Assembly: GCA_047967505.1 (NCBI GenBank)
Contig: CM106539.1
Origin: Dipteris shenzhenensis
Lineage: Eukaryota > Polypodiophyta > Polypodiopsida > Gleicheniales
Length of the DNA: 64,000 nucleotides
Direction: 5' to 3' (one strand)
How positions within the stretch are numbered: position 1 is the first letter of the stretch; the number at the start of each line of letters is the position of its first letter. Below the pieces are notes generated by a model, which was not told the origin of the DNA, did not search any database, and was given only the letters and a program-made list of their open reading frames with translations. This document shows, piece after piece, positions 35,727-48,810 of this stretch. A program made the translations under genes and the position numbers.

Positions 35727-38404
35727 CTCTTGAGGTGTTGGTAGGGTTGTTACTCTACAAACTTTAGGGTGCAGCAGATCAAAGCTTATGAAGATTTGGG
35801 ACTAGTAATCACCCGAATGGCCTGATGTTGCTGCCTCGAATGCTCCCACCAATTGTGACACCACAGCTCATGTTCTTTGCTCCGATAGCAATGATTGAAT
35901 GCATGCATCTGCAACCGCTTCTTGCTATTGCTCTGTAAGGAGTCTTCTTTCTTCTTGTTGTTTCTCCCTTCACAAATGTTGTAAAAGTGTCTTCCGTTAC
36001 TGATTCGATACTATGCTAGTGCTTTCCTCAACCCGCACTATGTTCCTTGTGCCTTGACCTAGCTTTTCGGCTTTCCTATCTCACAGCCTCTATCCGCTTC
36101 TCTTGCAAGCCATGGCAAGCTGCATGTTTCCATTGACGTCATGGCCACGATCAGTTTAGAATAGACCTAGAGAAGCTAGCTGGTGAGGCAAGCAAAGAAT
36201 AGAAGACAACTTACCCAAAAGAAGACAATGGCAAACCAAAGTCTACTGTGCAAGGTCATGTCGAGGTGCGTGTGGGTTGTAGGGCGTTTGGAGGGCCGGG
36301 GTAGGTTGCAGGTACTTAATCTTCCAAGATTTGATGGACGGGAGGTGTGAAAATTAAAAATTCATAGAAGTAACAAAATTTTAGCCACCACCGATTTTCC
36401 TCCCTCTGGCGATACATGTCAGCAGACTTGGATATTCCAAACAAGTGCAATGTGGCCTAAAATGCTTCAAAACACGAATAGACAAAAGCGGGCTTGATGC
36501 TATGTATTATTAAATGCAATGACCTTTGGCATGCTTATGAGCCATATAGCAAGCAAGTGCATGGAAAAAGGAACAATTCAAAATTGTAAATAGTGTTGGA
36601 TTTATTAAAATATCTTTGCACATGCACAAATTACTCTTTTTTAACTTCTTCCATTTTAGGGTAAATCTAGATACCAATACCAACAACTATCAATATTTTA
36701 AGACCACCATGCACTAGTCCCAATAGCTTGGATTCCAAATTTTCAATTCGTTTTGGTTTTCAACAAATCAAAAAAAAGTTATGGAGCATGTCCTCAAATG
36801 GGTATTCATCACTTTAGCACAACATTGGAGGCCCATTAACCCATGCATAATGATCTCATTTAGGTGTGTCCTTGGGTTGAGGAGAAGCTCACAATGTACT
36901 TTAGAATGAGTACTTGGCTGCATGTATGTATAGAACAAAATTTTGATGTTTTTGAATAAATTGCTATATCCTATAGTTTTCAGGATGCATGCTTCACATG
37001 CAACATAGCACTTGTAATGCTTTGATGGTCTCATTCCAAATCATTATTCCATAATTTTTTTGCTCTCATGTTCAAGTTTGGAATGTGTACTACAACTTCA
37101 AGACAAAATTTACCGAATTTCATTGAGCAATGCATAAGTTATGGGTCATGCAAGACACCCATTTACAGAAAAGTCCCTCAACCTCACCAAAAATGGCTAC
37201 ACCCAAGCAAAAAATGACCCAAGCTTGAGATCTTTTTCCAAGTAATTTAGTGGTTTTGTGAAGAATGGGTCTTACAAGGTCATAATGCATAACTTTTTGC
37301 ATCGATAAAATTATAATTATTGGTAGATTACCAAGACAATCTTATTTAAATATAAAGTCCAAAATTTATGGATTTACCTAGGCTTTAATCGCTAATTTCT
37401 CTTATTTCTATTATCAAGCACGGTAAAAATGACTTGCAATCAATGATTTTTTTCTCAAAATAGATACTTTTATTTTGAGGTTTCCATATATGGATGAAAA
37501 CTCCTTTGTATAGCAAAGATAATGTTACATTTTTCAAGTCCTTAAATTGGTTAAATATAAGGGTTTTATAAACTCTTTTTGGGTGTATTCAAATGATGAG
37601 TTATCATAAATTTGCCTAAAGAGTAATGTAGTGTAAAGGTTAAAGTAATATATTGGTCAAGAAAAGTTTCAAGTCATGCATGGCTACAAATGATAATATG
37701 GTCTATATAAGAACTATTCCCACACTTTTATGGTAATATAAGAGCATTAGATGAGATACCTAAAGTTTTAATGGAGAATAAGCTCCATTGTATTGAACTA
37801 CGAGTTTTTGAACCCTAATTGAATGGTCAAGAAATCATTACTCATGAATTTGTGTTATATTATATATGTCAAACAAAAGTTCAAGGTTTAAGCTTTCAGT
37901 GTGTATAAAATGTAGGTTTCATAGGAATATAACTTTGAGTATAGGCTATAGCCAACGATGACATACACATGTTTATTCAATTTTAAAGACCATAAGATAT
38001 TCTTTAGTATTGAAAGTTCCACCCAATTTTATTCTACAATAAAACTATGTTCAAAAAAATTGATCAGAACAACAAGTAGATTTTTCAATAGAGCTATATG
38101 GTTGAATTTTGCTCAACCAAACATTTTGTAGGAGTTCAAATAGCAACCATGAAATTATTGCAAAGAAAATGAAGGCTTTGTTATAGCTTTTGGTCTATGG
38201 AAGTATTTTTCCCATGTTCTTGAACAAGTCAAGAATATATATCTTGAAGGGTACTTAGAATGGAAAGAGGTTCAAACTATTAAAAGATAAATTTAGAACC
38301 CTAAAAGGACACTTTATATCTTGTAACATTACTAAACTAGTGTTAATCTTGTGATGGGTCTACATAATCACGCATTGCATCGGGTTTTGTAACACTATAG
38401 ATAA
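35727..38404. other. Gene-poor AT-rich intergenic region
   Basis: No supported gene, RNA or organised repeat. Short ORFs (36768-37034, 37120-37302) have no recognisable family. The region runs up to the 3' end of the minus-strand membrane-protein gene. Confidence 0.6.
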
Positions 38405-40535
38405 TCAAATGGAGATAAAGGCACATTCTGATGCTCCAACTGAGCTACAGTATCTGCCACTCACCCACTCTCTCAAGGCGTGTGACTCAAATTGCACGTA
38501 GGGCCAGTAAAGAGATGAGCTTCGCCACCCTGTGTATACTAATAGCATGCTCACATTCAACTGAGCCATCATTATCAACCAATCTCTCTCTGAAACACAC
38601 TCACAAAGATTCGTCTCTAGCCGATCTCTATCCTTGTAGGTTGCCCAATGCATCGCCGTGAATTGGGTCATTAGACCTTGCACAAGATTAGCTTTTGCTA
38701 TCATAGATTCTTGGGTCTTTGCGTCTGGCACTGCAGAGTCCATGGTGTACACGCTTAGAAGCCTTAGAAGGGCTTGCAAAGCTGATGCCCCCTCTTTCAT
38801 TTTTACCCTTCTCAAGTTATTGACCGTAATTTTGGCAGAATTCATCAATCCAAGAGCTATCGCCCGCCTGCTGAGCTCTTCCTCCAATGGTTCTAGATTC
38901 TCGTCTGCTGGACGACGTACTGTGAAAAATGAGCATGGACCATGAATTTCTCCCTTTGCCGCTACAATCTCCTCCAAGTGCGCCAATACCTCATCCAACC
39001 TCAATGTTTTTATGCACTGCCCATGGTTACACGTCCTCTGGGCTGCAAGGGCCGTCTCAGCATTCAACATCTCAATGCCTATGCTCCTTAGGCCTGGGAA
39101 AAAGGGCACTAAGGAGAACAACCAAATGAGGGGAGATTTCATTTTTTTGCAGATGAAGCTAACATGGTCTCCTAGTCCTGCATTTTTTATAAGCAAAGCT
39201 GGGCAGTAAAGGAAAAGTTGCCCTGATATTGTAATCAAGCCAGTAAAGCATACATAGATTGCCAACTCAATACCCTCCAAGTGATTCAAAAGATTCCAGA
39301 AGAGAACTGACACCTGAGATCCTAAAACTGTAGTTTGGTATCCGAATGGAAACCCTGATATAACAAGCAAATCTAGAAACCTCTTAAGTTCAAGATAATA
39401 TGCCTGAAGTTCTGCCCACCAAAGGAGACTGTGCGGCTCGTTGCTGTCTGTCATTATACGTACAAGTGTATTCAAAGAAATGACAACTGCCGGCAAGCTT
39501 AGAAAAGACATCAGGATTAAGCATTGAAAGTGCAGGAAAGATCCAATAAGGACCTTCCAGAACAAAGTGCTATCTTTGGCCATGGCTACCCGAAAGAATC
39601 CACAGGCTGCTGTAAGCATGCTGGCGGATGCCAACAAGCCTGATCCGTTGATCAAGCCTAGCTGGCATTGGACGTTGTGAAAGGAAGAGGTCGACATGCC
39701 CAGCGAAAAGGAGGACACGAAGATACCGGAGGACTTCAGTCGCTGTTTCAAGTCACCCATACGGGTATGAGTAACAGTGGGAAAATCGGATGGCCAGGGT
39801 ATTTTCTCAGAGGTAAGAACAATCCTTGATACTTCTTCGTCAAATTCTGACATGGCGATTTTCATTTGCTCGCTCATTTTGCGAGGTGAGCCGATCGAAG
39901 CAAGCCATGGATACAACACCTCGTAGGTGCGACTTAAAACCACAATTACAAGGGTTGATACGGCGTAACACCAGGAAATCTCCTTGTATTGCAGAAACAT
40001 TGCACCGAGCAATGTATACACGCAAGTTCTTGACAGGATTCTCACAAATGCACCGTACCACAGAGTTTGGACATCCGGCGAAGTCGTCCAAGAGCCCCCG
40101 AACCTGCAAAATTTGAAACGCATGATGATCATAGCCAAAGCATTAGACAACAGATCCCTCGATCCAATATAACACGTAAAGACTAAACAAAAAGTTCAAA
40201 ACGAGGATGGAGGCGATGGGTAGATACCTCTGGCGCGCTGAGGCGATGAGGCAGAACAAAACCATGTACTGGTGGTGGGTTTGAAGTTTTCCTGTTCCCC
40301 AAAGTGCTACACCGTCTATCTCCATCTTCAAATTGGATAGAAGCCAGTTGGTTAAAGGCTCTTGTAACCATGGTAGGGATTTTCGTGCTCGGAGAATGCA
40401 CAAAAGAGTGATGTTTGCAGCATTTATGGTAGCGTAGTAGTCGCCATATATGCCGCCATAGTTCTGCCAAAGGTTGGCTAATGCAGCTAGCCCCTGCTGG
40501 GCTGTGCTTGACGTGAAACCGATGGTGTTGTTCAT
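38405..40535 (-). CDS. Uncharacterised multi-pass membrane protein, two exons
   Basis: Exon 1 is 40535-40228 and exon 2 is 40103-38405, joining in frame (AG|G, Arg) across a 124-bp GT..AG intron, for 668 aa. The start ATG at 40535 opens MNNTIGFTSSTAQQG and ANLWQNYGGIYGDYYA. Several hydrophobic spans are visible: roughly residues 125-170 (two), 235-260, 270-300, 340-385 and 395-415. A soluble helical C-terminal part of about 230 residues follows. I do not recognise the family. It appears intact, with long open frames and a clean splice. Partial degraded copies of its first exon lie just upstream (40590-40680) and at 61360-61620, so it belongs to a local duplicated cluster and is a host gene, not part of the neighbouring transposon. 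Confidence 0.75.
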
Positions 40536-40589
40536 GCTTTACGGTGTTACACTCTCGTTCTATGAGACACACACACACACACAACCGGC

Positions 40590-40680
40590 GCGGGAGATGC
40601 TTTCAGGTTTATATTAGCGTAGTAGCTTCCATAGACCTCGCCATAGCTCTGCCACAGTTTACTGCTTCACGCAGATGTGC
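40590..40680 (-). pseudogene. Degraded duplicate of the membrane-protein first exon
   Basis: The reverse complement reads LWQSYGEVYGSYYANIN, parallel to LWQNYGGIYGDYYATIN of the intact gene at 40535-40228. Only this short stretch is preserved. Confidence 0.65.
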
Positions 40681-41180
40681 TTGAATTGAAGATGAGGGTG
40701 CGATTCATTCTCTCTCTCTCTGTGTCTTTGTGGTGGAGGCTCTGTCTCGTGTCCTTGTGCGCGTGGTCTGAAGTAAAAAAAACTCTCCTCTCTCGATCTC
40801 GACCTCGATAAGGCACATGGAGTAAAAGAATGACCCGTCTTTTTCCTATTCAATGAGTCTCCATGACGTCAGTCCGCCTGACTTAACAGAATATACTATA
40901 TTGCAGGCCTCATCCCTTTATTAAAGTGTATTCCCACCACATGCCATGCCAGAGTCTGTCCCACCAGCCGCTCTGTTGCATGCGGTGCCAAATCGAAGCA
41001 TTCCAAAGCTCTGTTGGAGTCCGTTGGAGATGGAGATTTGGGCTTTCTCCTCGGGCATTTCACCGCTATGGTACAGGCTTCCAATCAAAACATTGTGTTT
41101 TTATTCGCCTTTTCAGCCAAAATGGTAGCGTTTGCAATCGTGGGAACAAGCAACAGTATTGCCACTGGTGTGGCATCACC

Positions 41181-41211
41181 ATTAGGGAAAAAGGGAACTC
41201 ATTTTGGGGCC
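41181..41211 (+). repeat. Left terminal inverted repeat
   Basis: Begins ATTAGGGAAAAAGGGAACTC and ends ATTTTGGGGCC. The same sequence begins the decayed copy at 7989. Confidence 0.88.
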
Positions 41212-41580
41212 CTGTAAGAAATTCACTATTTTTTGATTTATTTCTCTCGTAAAAGACCTCAAAAATAGTAAAATACGAAAACGTGGCTCAGATTTGTCAG
41301 TAAGGACTACAGAACTGTCAATTCAAAAAGGAATAAGATAATCTTTTGTCTGACTAACACGATTTTGTATTAAATATCCTCTTAGATTTTTTTTTGTTTA
41401 CCAAAGATTCCGCATCTCTTTGGCCGACGTGTGCAGGTCTTTCATTAAGAGTCCATCACTGAACTTAGTGATTGCAAGTTTTCAAAATATTCACATGGAT
41501 ACCGCCACACTTCCACGATTCATGTTACAAAACGACTATGAGATTGAAAAACAAACTTCGCAACCTGAGGAGCACAAAAA

Positions 41581-44316
41581 ATGGCCGATACTAGTGAGTC
41601 ACTATCTGAGAAGAAGCGATTACACCATCTTCACATCGACTTGGAAGAACAATATGCTCCAGCACAAAAAAGACGAAAGGATACGGTGCTGAATGCTCAA
41701 CAGCGGGAAAATATGAGAAGAGAAGGGCTTCAACATATTGACTTATGGTGCGACGGAAGCATATATCCAAAATGTCAAGTAAAAAACTCTACACCTCCAT
41801 TTGTCAATCCCACCACATTACTGAGGTTTGCCGGCGATGGACAAAATGGACTTCTTGGTTATATTTCAGCGCAATCTGCATTTGCGGAAACGTATAAAAT
41901 GATGTACCTACAAGAAAAGGGGGCCAAGATGGAGGAGATAGCCATTTGTGCAAAATTGGAGCAGCAGTTGCAGAATGAAATCGAGGAGCATTCAAAGAGT
42001 AAAAAAGAATTGACAAGAGCAAGAAAGAAGAGAACCGTGCTTGGAGACAGACAACGTAGTAGAAAGATTAAAAACATTGCAAATTTGAAGGCTGGGACTG
42101 GTGGATGCAAGCGACGAATTCAGGAAGCAAGGTTAGATTGAAATTTATCATTTTGTATACTCAAAAAGGCTCTCTTCCAGACTATATCTATTTCGTTGAT
42201 TGTCGCAAAATAAGAATGGAGGTGCTGAATAATATAGTCATATAATGTTGTTATTACAGGAAATTATTGGAGCCTGCAAAAGAAAATATGGACCCGAACC
42301 TTCTTCCTGTTAAACAAATGAAAGGATTGCTTTCTTGCGGTGTAGCAAAAGGTTTGATTGAGGAAAAAAAATACAAAACAGTCAAACGCAATGTTGTAGA
42401 GGACTTTGTATCCAATAATCAAGTTGATGGCACTATAATCCAAGAGGCTCTTGATGTTAGTGGAGTTAGCAGGAAGGGATATAGTTCGATTTTTCATGCG
42501 ATATCCTCAACTTTAAAAGATCAAAGGATTAAACGAGTTTTACTGCCAAATCCAGCAACCGTGTGGAGGATAAGAGGTCATTTGAATGAAAGTATAGATG
42601 AATTTATTGGGCAGTATATCCATATTGAAGAAATATTTCATGGTGTTAAAGGAACCACTGTGTATGATCCTTGGAACAATATATTTTTAGATCTGCAACA
42701 ACTTCAAAAAAGAATGGTCGAGTTTTATGGAATAACATTTGAGGAGTGCAAAGGCATTTTGAAATTTGTTATCAAACTGGATGAGTGTGAGGTTGTAAAG
42801 GAAAAGAAAATGGAAAGAGTTACTATTACATTGATGAATGGAGCGATTGATACATCATTGACTGAAGCGAGTTCGAAGTATTTTAGTATGCAGTCAGAGA
42901 AACACATATGGTGGTTAGGCTCGTTCCAGGTATGATCATGGGCTGTTTTATACTTGATTTTGGTCATTGTTTTCAAATCTGATATAGTAATACTTTTGTT
43001 TTCTATAATCTCGCAGGTGAAGACCCAAGACCATGAAACACTAGATTGGGTGTTTCATCACACGGAAATACCAACAATAATCAAAAGACAAGTGCAAGGC
43101 GAGAATCTCCATGTTGCAGGAAAAGGTGATTTTCAAGTAGAGTGGCACATGGCCGGGGATCTTAAAACACTTAAGTGCATGTATAACATTAGTAAAGGAG
43201 GCAACTCAAAGTCTCCTTGTCTTTACTGCAAAGAATCAGCTCAAGTAATGGATTCAAAATGGTGGAAGAGAGCACCTAATAGAGATAAAGTTGACCTTGA
43301 CTTCAAGGCCATTCTAGACATTCCACTATGTAATGTTCACATCTGCACATTGCATGGTCTATGTCGAATTATTGAGAAATTGGTATTTTTATATATTGGA
43401 TTTGCTTGGAAACTCCGTCCCGAAAAAAATAGAAAGGATGCTCTTCAAGCATTGGAAAAAGTGTTATCCGATATAGGTCTGCATGGAGGAGATGTTCAAA
43501 TCACAAAGGATTTTAAAAAGTCTACCAATGGCAAGGAGGTACCAATCAAGCCCTCTATTGGTGGTGTTAAGGCAAGAAGATTCTTGTCTCGACCCAAACA
43601 CAGTAAGCAAGTAAGGCAAGGTAGAGCAGTTTCAAAGATTAATTATGGATTGTGGAAGCAAGTCCATAATGCTGTGAAAGATCATGAGGCAGATGGGGAA
43701 GCACGAAATAGGAAGGCAGAGGTGTGGAGGTCTCTTGATCAACTCTTCATGTTCTGTGACAAAGTAACATGGACAAAGAGTGATTACAAGAACTTTGAGG
43801 AGGCAATTAAACATTTTGGGAAGTCAATGAAAGACGCGTGGACAGCCTGCAATATAACTCACTACATGGTAAGGTTCTGTCTTTTTTTTTTACTTAAGTG
43901 TGATCCTCTTTTTTTTATTACTTACTATGCATTCTTATGTCTTACAGCATATCATATACAACCACCTTCCCTATTTTGTCAAAAAGTATGGATGCCCAGC
44001 TATTTGGTCTACCCAAGGCATGGAGAAGTCTCACTACATGGCACGTAATGCATTTTTTAGACACACACAACACTATGGAGGGAGTCAGAAGGCGAATAGT
44101 CTGAAGGAAGTCTTCCAATGGTTTTACCGAGGCATACTACAAAGGCTGCATGCTAAAAGAAAAGTTGCTAGCTCCAAAATCAAGCTTGCTTTTCTTCTAG
44201 CCCAAAAGCAAAGACGAAGACAAGCTCTAGACAATTCAATTGCAGCAGAGAGACATAGACAGTGGAGGGAATCGAAGATATTTAGAAACCATAAATGGAC
44301 AAGTAAACATGAATAG
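41581..44316 (+). CDS. Gene A: transposase-like protein (KDZ-like DDE fold), 813 aa
   Basis: Exons 41581-42131, 42260-42929, 43017-43868 and 43948-44316 join in frame with GT..AG introns. The same four-exon layout is seen in the decayed copy. Residues about 100-170 are charged and coiled-coil-like and end in a basic patch (KKELTRARKKR). Candidate catalytic residues are Asp358 (IKLDECEV), Asp455 (MAGDLKTL) and Glu717 (STQGMEKSH). Between the last two is a CxxC (Cys475, Cys478) in a GGNSKSPCLYCK context and an H-rich LCNVHICTLHGLCRI. The order D, GD.K, CxxC, QG.E resembles the KDZ (Kyakuja-Dileera-Zisupton) class of RNase H-fold transposases. That assignment is inference from motifs. Location just inside the left TIR fits a transposase, which would cut at the TIRs. 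The start codon is the first Met of the conserved block; an upstream exon cannot be excluded. Confidence 0.8.
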
Positions 44317-44640
44317 GACTCATTTGTAACTTATTGGGGTTATGTCCACATGTTTTCAAACTCATTCAATAGAAATTTTTTTAGTGGAACAAGTGACTCT
44401 TGGTGTTATGCATGAAAAAAATTTCAATGTGAAACATATGATCTGAACTTAATACAATTTGTTTACAATTTCAATATATTGTTAAGTTTAATATTTAACG
44501 ACACCACTCTATGTAAATGTACAAATCATTTCATCATCAACTTATTAATCATTTATACAAGATCATACCAGATATCAAAGACTTTATACAAATCAGTTCA
44601 AATTTAATATAATGTTTGTGCTATATTCGATGACTAAATC
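44317..44640. other. Intergenic between convergent genes A and B
   Basis: AT-rich 324 bp between the stop of A (44316) and the stop of B (44641). It presumably holds both polyadenylation regions. I see no other feature. Confidence 0.7.
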
Positions 44641-47268
44641 CTATTTCTCCCAGGGCCTGTTCATCGGAACTCTCTTTTTGATCTTGATTGGAGTCTTTTT
44701 CTTCTTTATTGGCTTGATGTCGACTGTCTCTTTATCCTTTTCTTCAGCTCTCTCCACCTGTTCCTCTTCTTGGACTGTGTGGCCTGATGCGATCATGGGT
44801 GGCTCTCGAAACCTTACAAGCTGGTGTTTTCCATAGCCCTCCAGATATTTGGGGTCCTTAACACCACATGCTAATGCATAAGAAGTGTAAGACAAAAAGT
44901 AAGCGGCCCTAGAGGCCTGCTTATTCACATAATCTCCAAATATATCTATGGCAGACAACCTCTCTATCAAAATGATCTTTTCCTTTTGCCATGAAAGAGC
45001 ATGTCCACCTAAAGCCCTGGACAAACATTTTAGGAAGTAAACAATGGCTTCTCCATTGTTGCTCAACTGCCTATGGTAAATCAAGATCTTGGCACTGCCT
45101 AGATCATGAATATAATGAGCTAGGCCTGACATTTTGCGAAACCCAACCTGCCTGCTTCCACTTGATCTCTGGAGGAATGTGTCATCCTCAATTTGTAGCT
45201 GCAACATATCAAAGGATTGGAGTGAGACAATACACAACCTACAAAACTAAAGTTAAGCAGAAGTCAAAGTATATGATTTGAAGTACCTTCTCATTTTCAT
45301 CAGCAACAAGCAGTTCATCTTTCCAAAGATTTATCCCTCTCCCTTCTTGTACAGCCTCTTCTCTAGTCTTTTCTGTGTATAGAGCTGAGAGATTCATAGC
45401 TTCCTGTGTGAGCTGGAAGGCAGCTTCATCTGGCTCTTGGAACTTTTCAGCCTCTTTGAAACAAAATGAAAGGGCCTCTACAGGATCAAACATTGTTTCC
45501 AAAGCCAGAAGTGATTGGTCATCCTCTATGCCAACCTCCTTGTCAAGCCTTGAAGCCTGGGCAATAAGGGAAATGGCATAGTCCTCCCTCAAATCAAACA
45601 TACACTCTATATCATGGAGGAAAACATAATCCTTTCCACCAATCAACACACCTGGAAGCATGGGCACTGCATAGTTGCTGCTCTGAACATCAAAATCTTC
45701 AACTGGCTCTGCTCCCCTCAGAGTTTTATTCCTCAGTTGAACAAGGTCAAGAGCAGCCACTTGCAGCCCCTCATCCTGAAGGTTGATATCTTCTTCTTGC
45801 TCTGCCATTTCAGAGCCCAAAGAAACATCCTCCTTTTCAGAAGCTTCAGATGTGTCTTCTTCTTCTGTTTCCTGCCCTTGTTCATCCAAGGACTCCTGAC
45901 TGAAGACAATGTACATGAGAAATGCCATGCTCTCCTCCAGCACTCTGTACTTTCTGGTGTGCAAAGTACAGTTGAATTTATAGTGATCAGGCAGGCTGTC
46001 AAATCTTCTGCTCACATGGTACCTCAGCCTGTCATTGGAGACAATATGATTAATGTGCACAAAAACCTTTTCACCTCCCACAATTCTTCCTGCCTCTGTC
46101 AGTTCTTTGAAGGCATCCCAATAGTCTGAAAGAAAATCTTTGTGTTGCTCCAGTACAGAGCTCATTGAGAACTCCATGTTGAATATACTGTGGTATAAAT
46201 GGAAGTTACTCTGAGCCTTGCATTTGTGAAGAAACTCAAACAGGAGCAAATCTGGAGAACTGTCCTCTTCTGGTTCCATTTGTTTTTTGATGGAAGAATC
46301 AGCACTCTGCTCCAGCCTCTTCTTTTTGCCTGTTCAAAAACTTATATACTATGAATTCTATATGCTGACATATGCAATCAGTGAATGCATTGTATATCAC
46401 CAGATAATTCCTTCATGACATCTCATCACTCACCTGGTGATTGCTGAGGTTTTATTATAGCAGCAGAAAAGTCTAGCTTCCTCTTGAAAGGTGGGGCCTG
46501 GGAGCCAGCTGTTCCAAAACAAAAACATTTCTCATCATCAAGGAAGATCTCCACAGGGCTAAAGGTAGCAAATTAATGAGGTAGAAGTGAGAAACAAATA
46601 ATACACAGGAATTTGCAGCAAAATGCGATATGGGCTGTTTAGAGAATTGTAAACCACTCTCCTCGCATTTTGTTGCAAATTCTCAAATTCTGGTCATGTG
46701 CATGTCAAATCAAGAACTTGGTTCATCTCAGTGATTCCTGGACACTATGATCTCATATGCAAGAGAAATAATGGAATGAGTGATACTATTCATGAGGAAT
46801 GTGTCAACAACAGGAATTTGCAGCAAAATGCGATATGGGCTGTTTAGAGAACTATAAACCACTCTCCTCGCATTTTGTTGCAAATTCTCAAGTTCTGTTC
46901 ATGTGCATGTCAAATCAAGCACTTGCTTCATTTCAGTGATTCCTGGACACTATGCTCTCATATGCAAGAGAAAAAATGGATTGAATGAAAATTTTCATGA
47001 GCAAGGAGTCCACAACAGGAATTTGCAGCAAAATGCGATATGGGCTGTTTAGAGAATTCCAAACCACTCTCCTCGCATTTTGTTGCAAATTTCTTCTTTC
47101 TGTTCATATCAACCTACAATCTAATTTCTGGGTGATTTACCACATTGTGGAAGAAGGATGGAGCTGAGTGAAGACATTGGGACATAAAAAATCCAATGGA
47201 TGGAAGAAATAAATGTTGAAAAACATTGAAACCAAACTAGAACTCTGACCTTTTTTTTCCTTTTCCAT
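44641..47268 (-). CDS. Gene B: uncharacterised transposon-borne protein, 564 aa
   Basis: Exons 47268-47250, 46508-46434, 46329-45287 and 45198-44641 join in frame; the coding total is 1695 nt including the stop. The start MEKEKK is followed by basic nuclear-localisation-like patches (FKRKLDFS, GKKKRLEQ), then a globular part (NFHLYHSIFNMEFSMSSVLE, CTLHTRKYRVLEESMAFLMY). A strongly acidic stretch lies at about residues 183-220, then a region including LIGGKDYVFLHDIECMFDLR and a lysine-rich C-terminus (IKPIKKKKTPIKIKKR). I recognise no family. The first intron (47249-46509) contains three of the hairpin repeats. It faces away from gene C across a shared 1.5-kb 5' region. No counterpart was found in the decayed copy. 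A DNA- or chromatin-binding accessory role is only a guess from charge pattern and context. Confidence 0.72.
46611..47090. repeat. Hairpin repeats 1-3 of the intact transposon, in intron 1 of gene B
   Basis: Three 70-bp near-palindromes at 46611-46680, 46816-46885 and 47021-47090. Each starts ATTTGCAGCAAAATGCGATA and ends TCGCATTTTGTTGCAAAT. The arms pair over about 18 bp; the centre differs by only a few bases among the three. They sit in a repeated unit of about 205 bp. Confidence 0.93.
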
Positions 47269-48810
47269 GCTGATTGAGTTGCACTGGTAAATCTCCTGCT
47301 CTTTCTCTAGCTTGAACCTTGCACTCTAGGTAACCTGGAGATCTGGCAGTACTGTCTTCAGGATGGCTGCAGTCTGGATGGAGTGTGCTGGGTAGGAAAG
47401 AATCAGAGAGAAAGGATCAGGAGAGAGTCGTGGCAGGGATGAGAGATTGGAATCCAGGGGAGGGAAAAGTGGTTGTGGTATTCATGATGAAATAATGAAT
47501 GGCACAAGTTCCAAGGAATAAAGTGTACTTTCACACGTGCCAGATTTCAAACTCCAAGAGATCTGGGTCCCATCCACACGTGTGAAAAAACGACTAGATT
47601 CCACACGTGTGGGATTTAGTGATTCTTTAATTCATTTTGCACTTCTTTGTGGTATCCTGTTTTAGAACTCTTGCCCTCCAGTCTCTGCTCTCTTACCTCC
47701 CTACCTCCATACTCTGCAGCATCAGCATCTTGTCCAGCAGCACAGAATCATCCTCAGCACAGATTACTCCTCAGCAGCACAGCACATCCACAGATAGACT
47801 CCAGGTCAGGAACAATGGGTTCTCCCCTTAGTCTCTGCAATCTTTTTGCCTAAAATAGAAAAAATACATACTGTATGGAAATGCATAGACTCAAACCAAG
47901 ACAAAGAAATCACTGTAGGAAAGCAGATCTTCAAGTGTGATATTTCCATGTGATCTTCTTGAATAACCTCCATTCATACTGTATTTGGTTGGAGAAACAT
48001 AGAAACCACTGTAGGAGTGCACCAGCATGTCATTTAGAAAATTTGCAGCAAAATGCGATGTGGACCTGTTTGAAATTCCAAACTGCTCATATCGCATTTT
48101 ATTGCAAATTTCTCTATTTGGCTTCTTCCACCTCTGTGATTGCCTTCTCTTTGTGAGAACATGTTCTGGTTTTTTGACTTCCATAGCTGTAGTCTTCTTG
48201 CATAAACTCCATTCATACTGTATTTGGCTGGAGAGACAAAGAAATCACTGTAGAAGTTCACCAGCATGTCATTTCAGAAATTTGCAGCAAAATGCGACGT
48301 GGACCTGTTTGAAATTCCAAACTGCTCATATCGCATTTTATTGCAAATTTGTCTATTTGGCTTCTTCCAGCTCTGTGATTGCCTTTTCTTAATGAGAACA
48401 TGTCTGGTTTTGTGACTCCCCTTAGTCTCTGCAATCTTCTTGCCTAAAATAGAAAAATTACATCCTGTATGGAAATGCATAGGCTCAAACCAAGACAGAG
48501 AAATCACTGAAGGAATGCAGATCTTCAAGTGTGATATTTGCATGTGATCTTCTTGCATGACCTCCATTCATACTATATTTGGTTGGAGAAACATAGAAAT
48601 CACTGTAGGAGTGCACCAGCATTTCATTTAAAAAATTTGCAGCAAAATGCGATGTGGACCTGTTTGAAATTCCAAACTGCTCATATCGCATTTTATTGCA
48701 AATTTCTCTATTTGGCTTCTACCACCCCTGTGATTGCCTTTTCTTTGTTAGAACATGTTCTTCATGTCTTTGATATCTTTCCAATCCTTTGTATGCAGTT
48801 TTTCAGAGTG
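47269..48810. promoter_or_regulatory. Shared divergent 5' region of genes B and C with hairpin repeats 4-6
   Basis: This 1.54-kb region separates the start codons of B (47268, -) and C (48811, +), so it must hold both promoters unless untranslated exons exist. It contains near-palindromes of 69 bp at 48041-48109, 48280-48348 and 48635-48703 (ATTTGCAGCAAAATGCGA.. to ..TCGCATTTTATTGCAAAT). They lie in tandemly repeated longer units: 47822-48170 is repeated at 48414-48765, with a partial unit between. CACACGTG words occur three times at about 47533-47612. A regulatory role is inference from position. Confidence 0.7.

Noticed and set aside
38431-39209. Plus-strand ORFs opposite the membrane-protein gene
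   Set aside because: They are antisense shadows of a long minus-strand exon with membrane segments and clean splicing.
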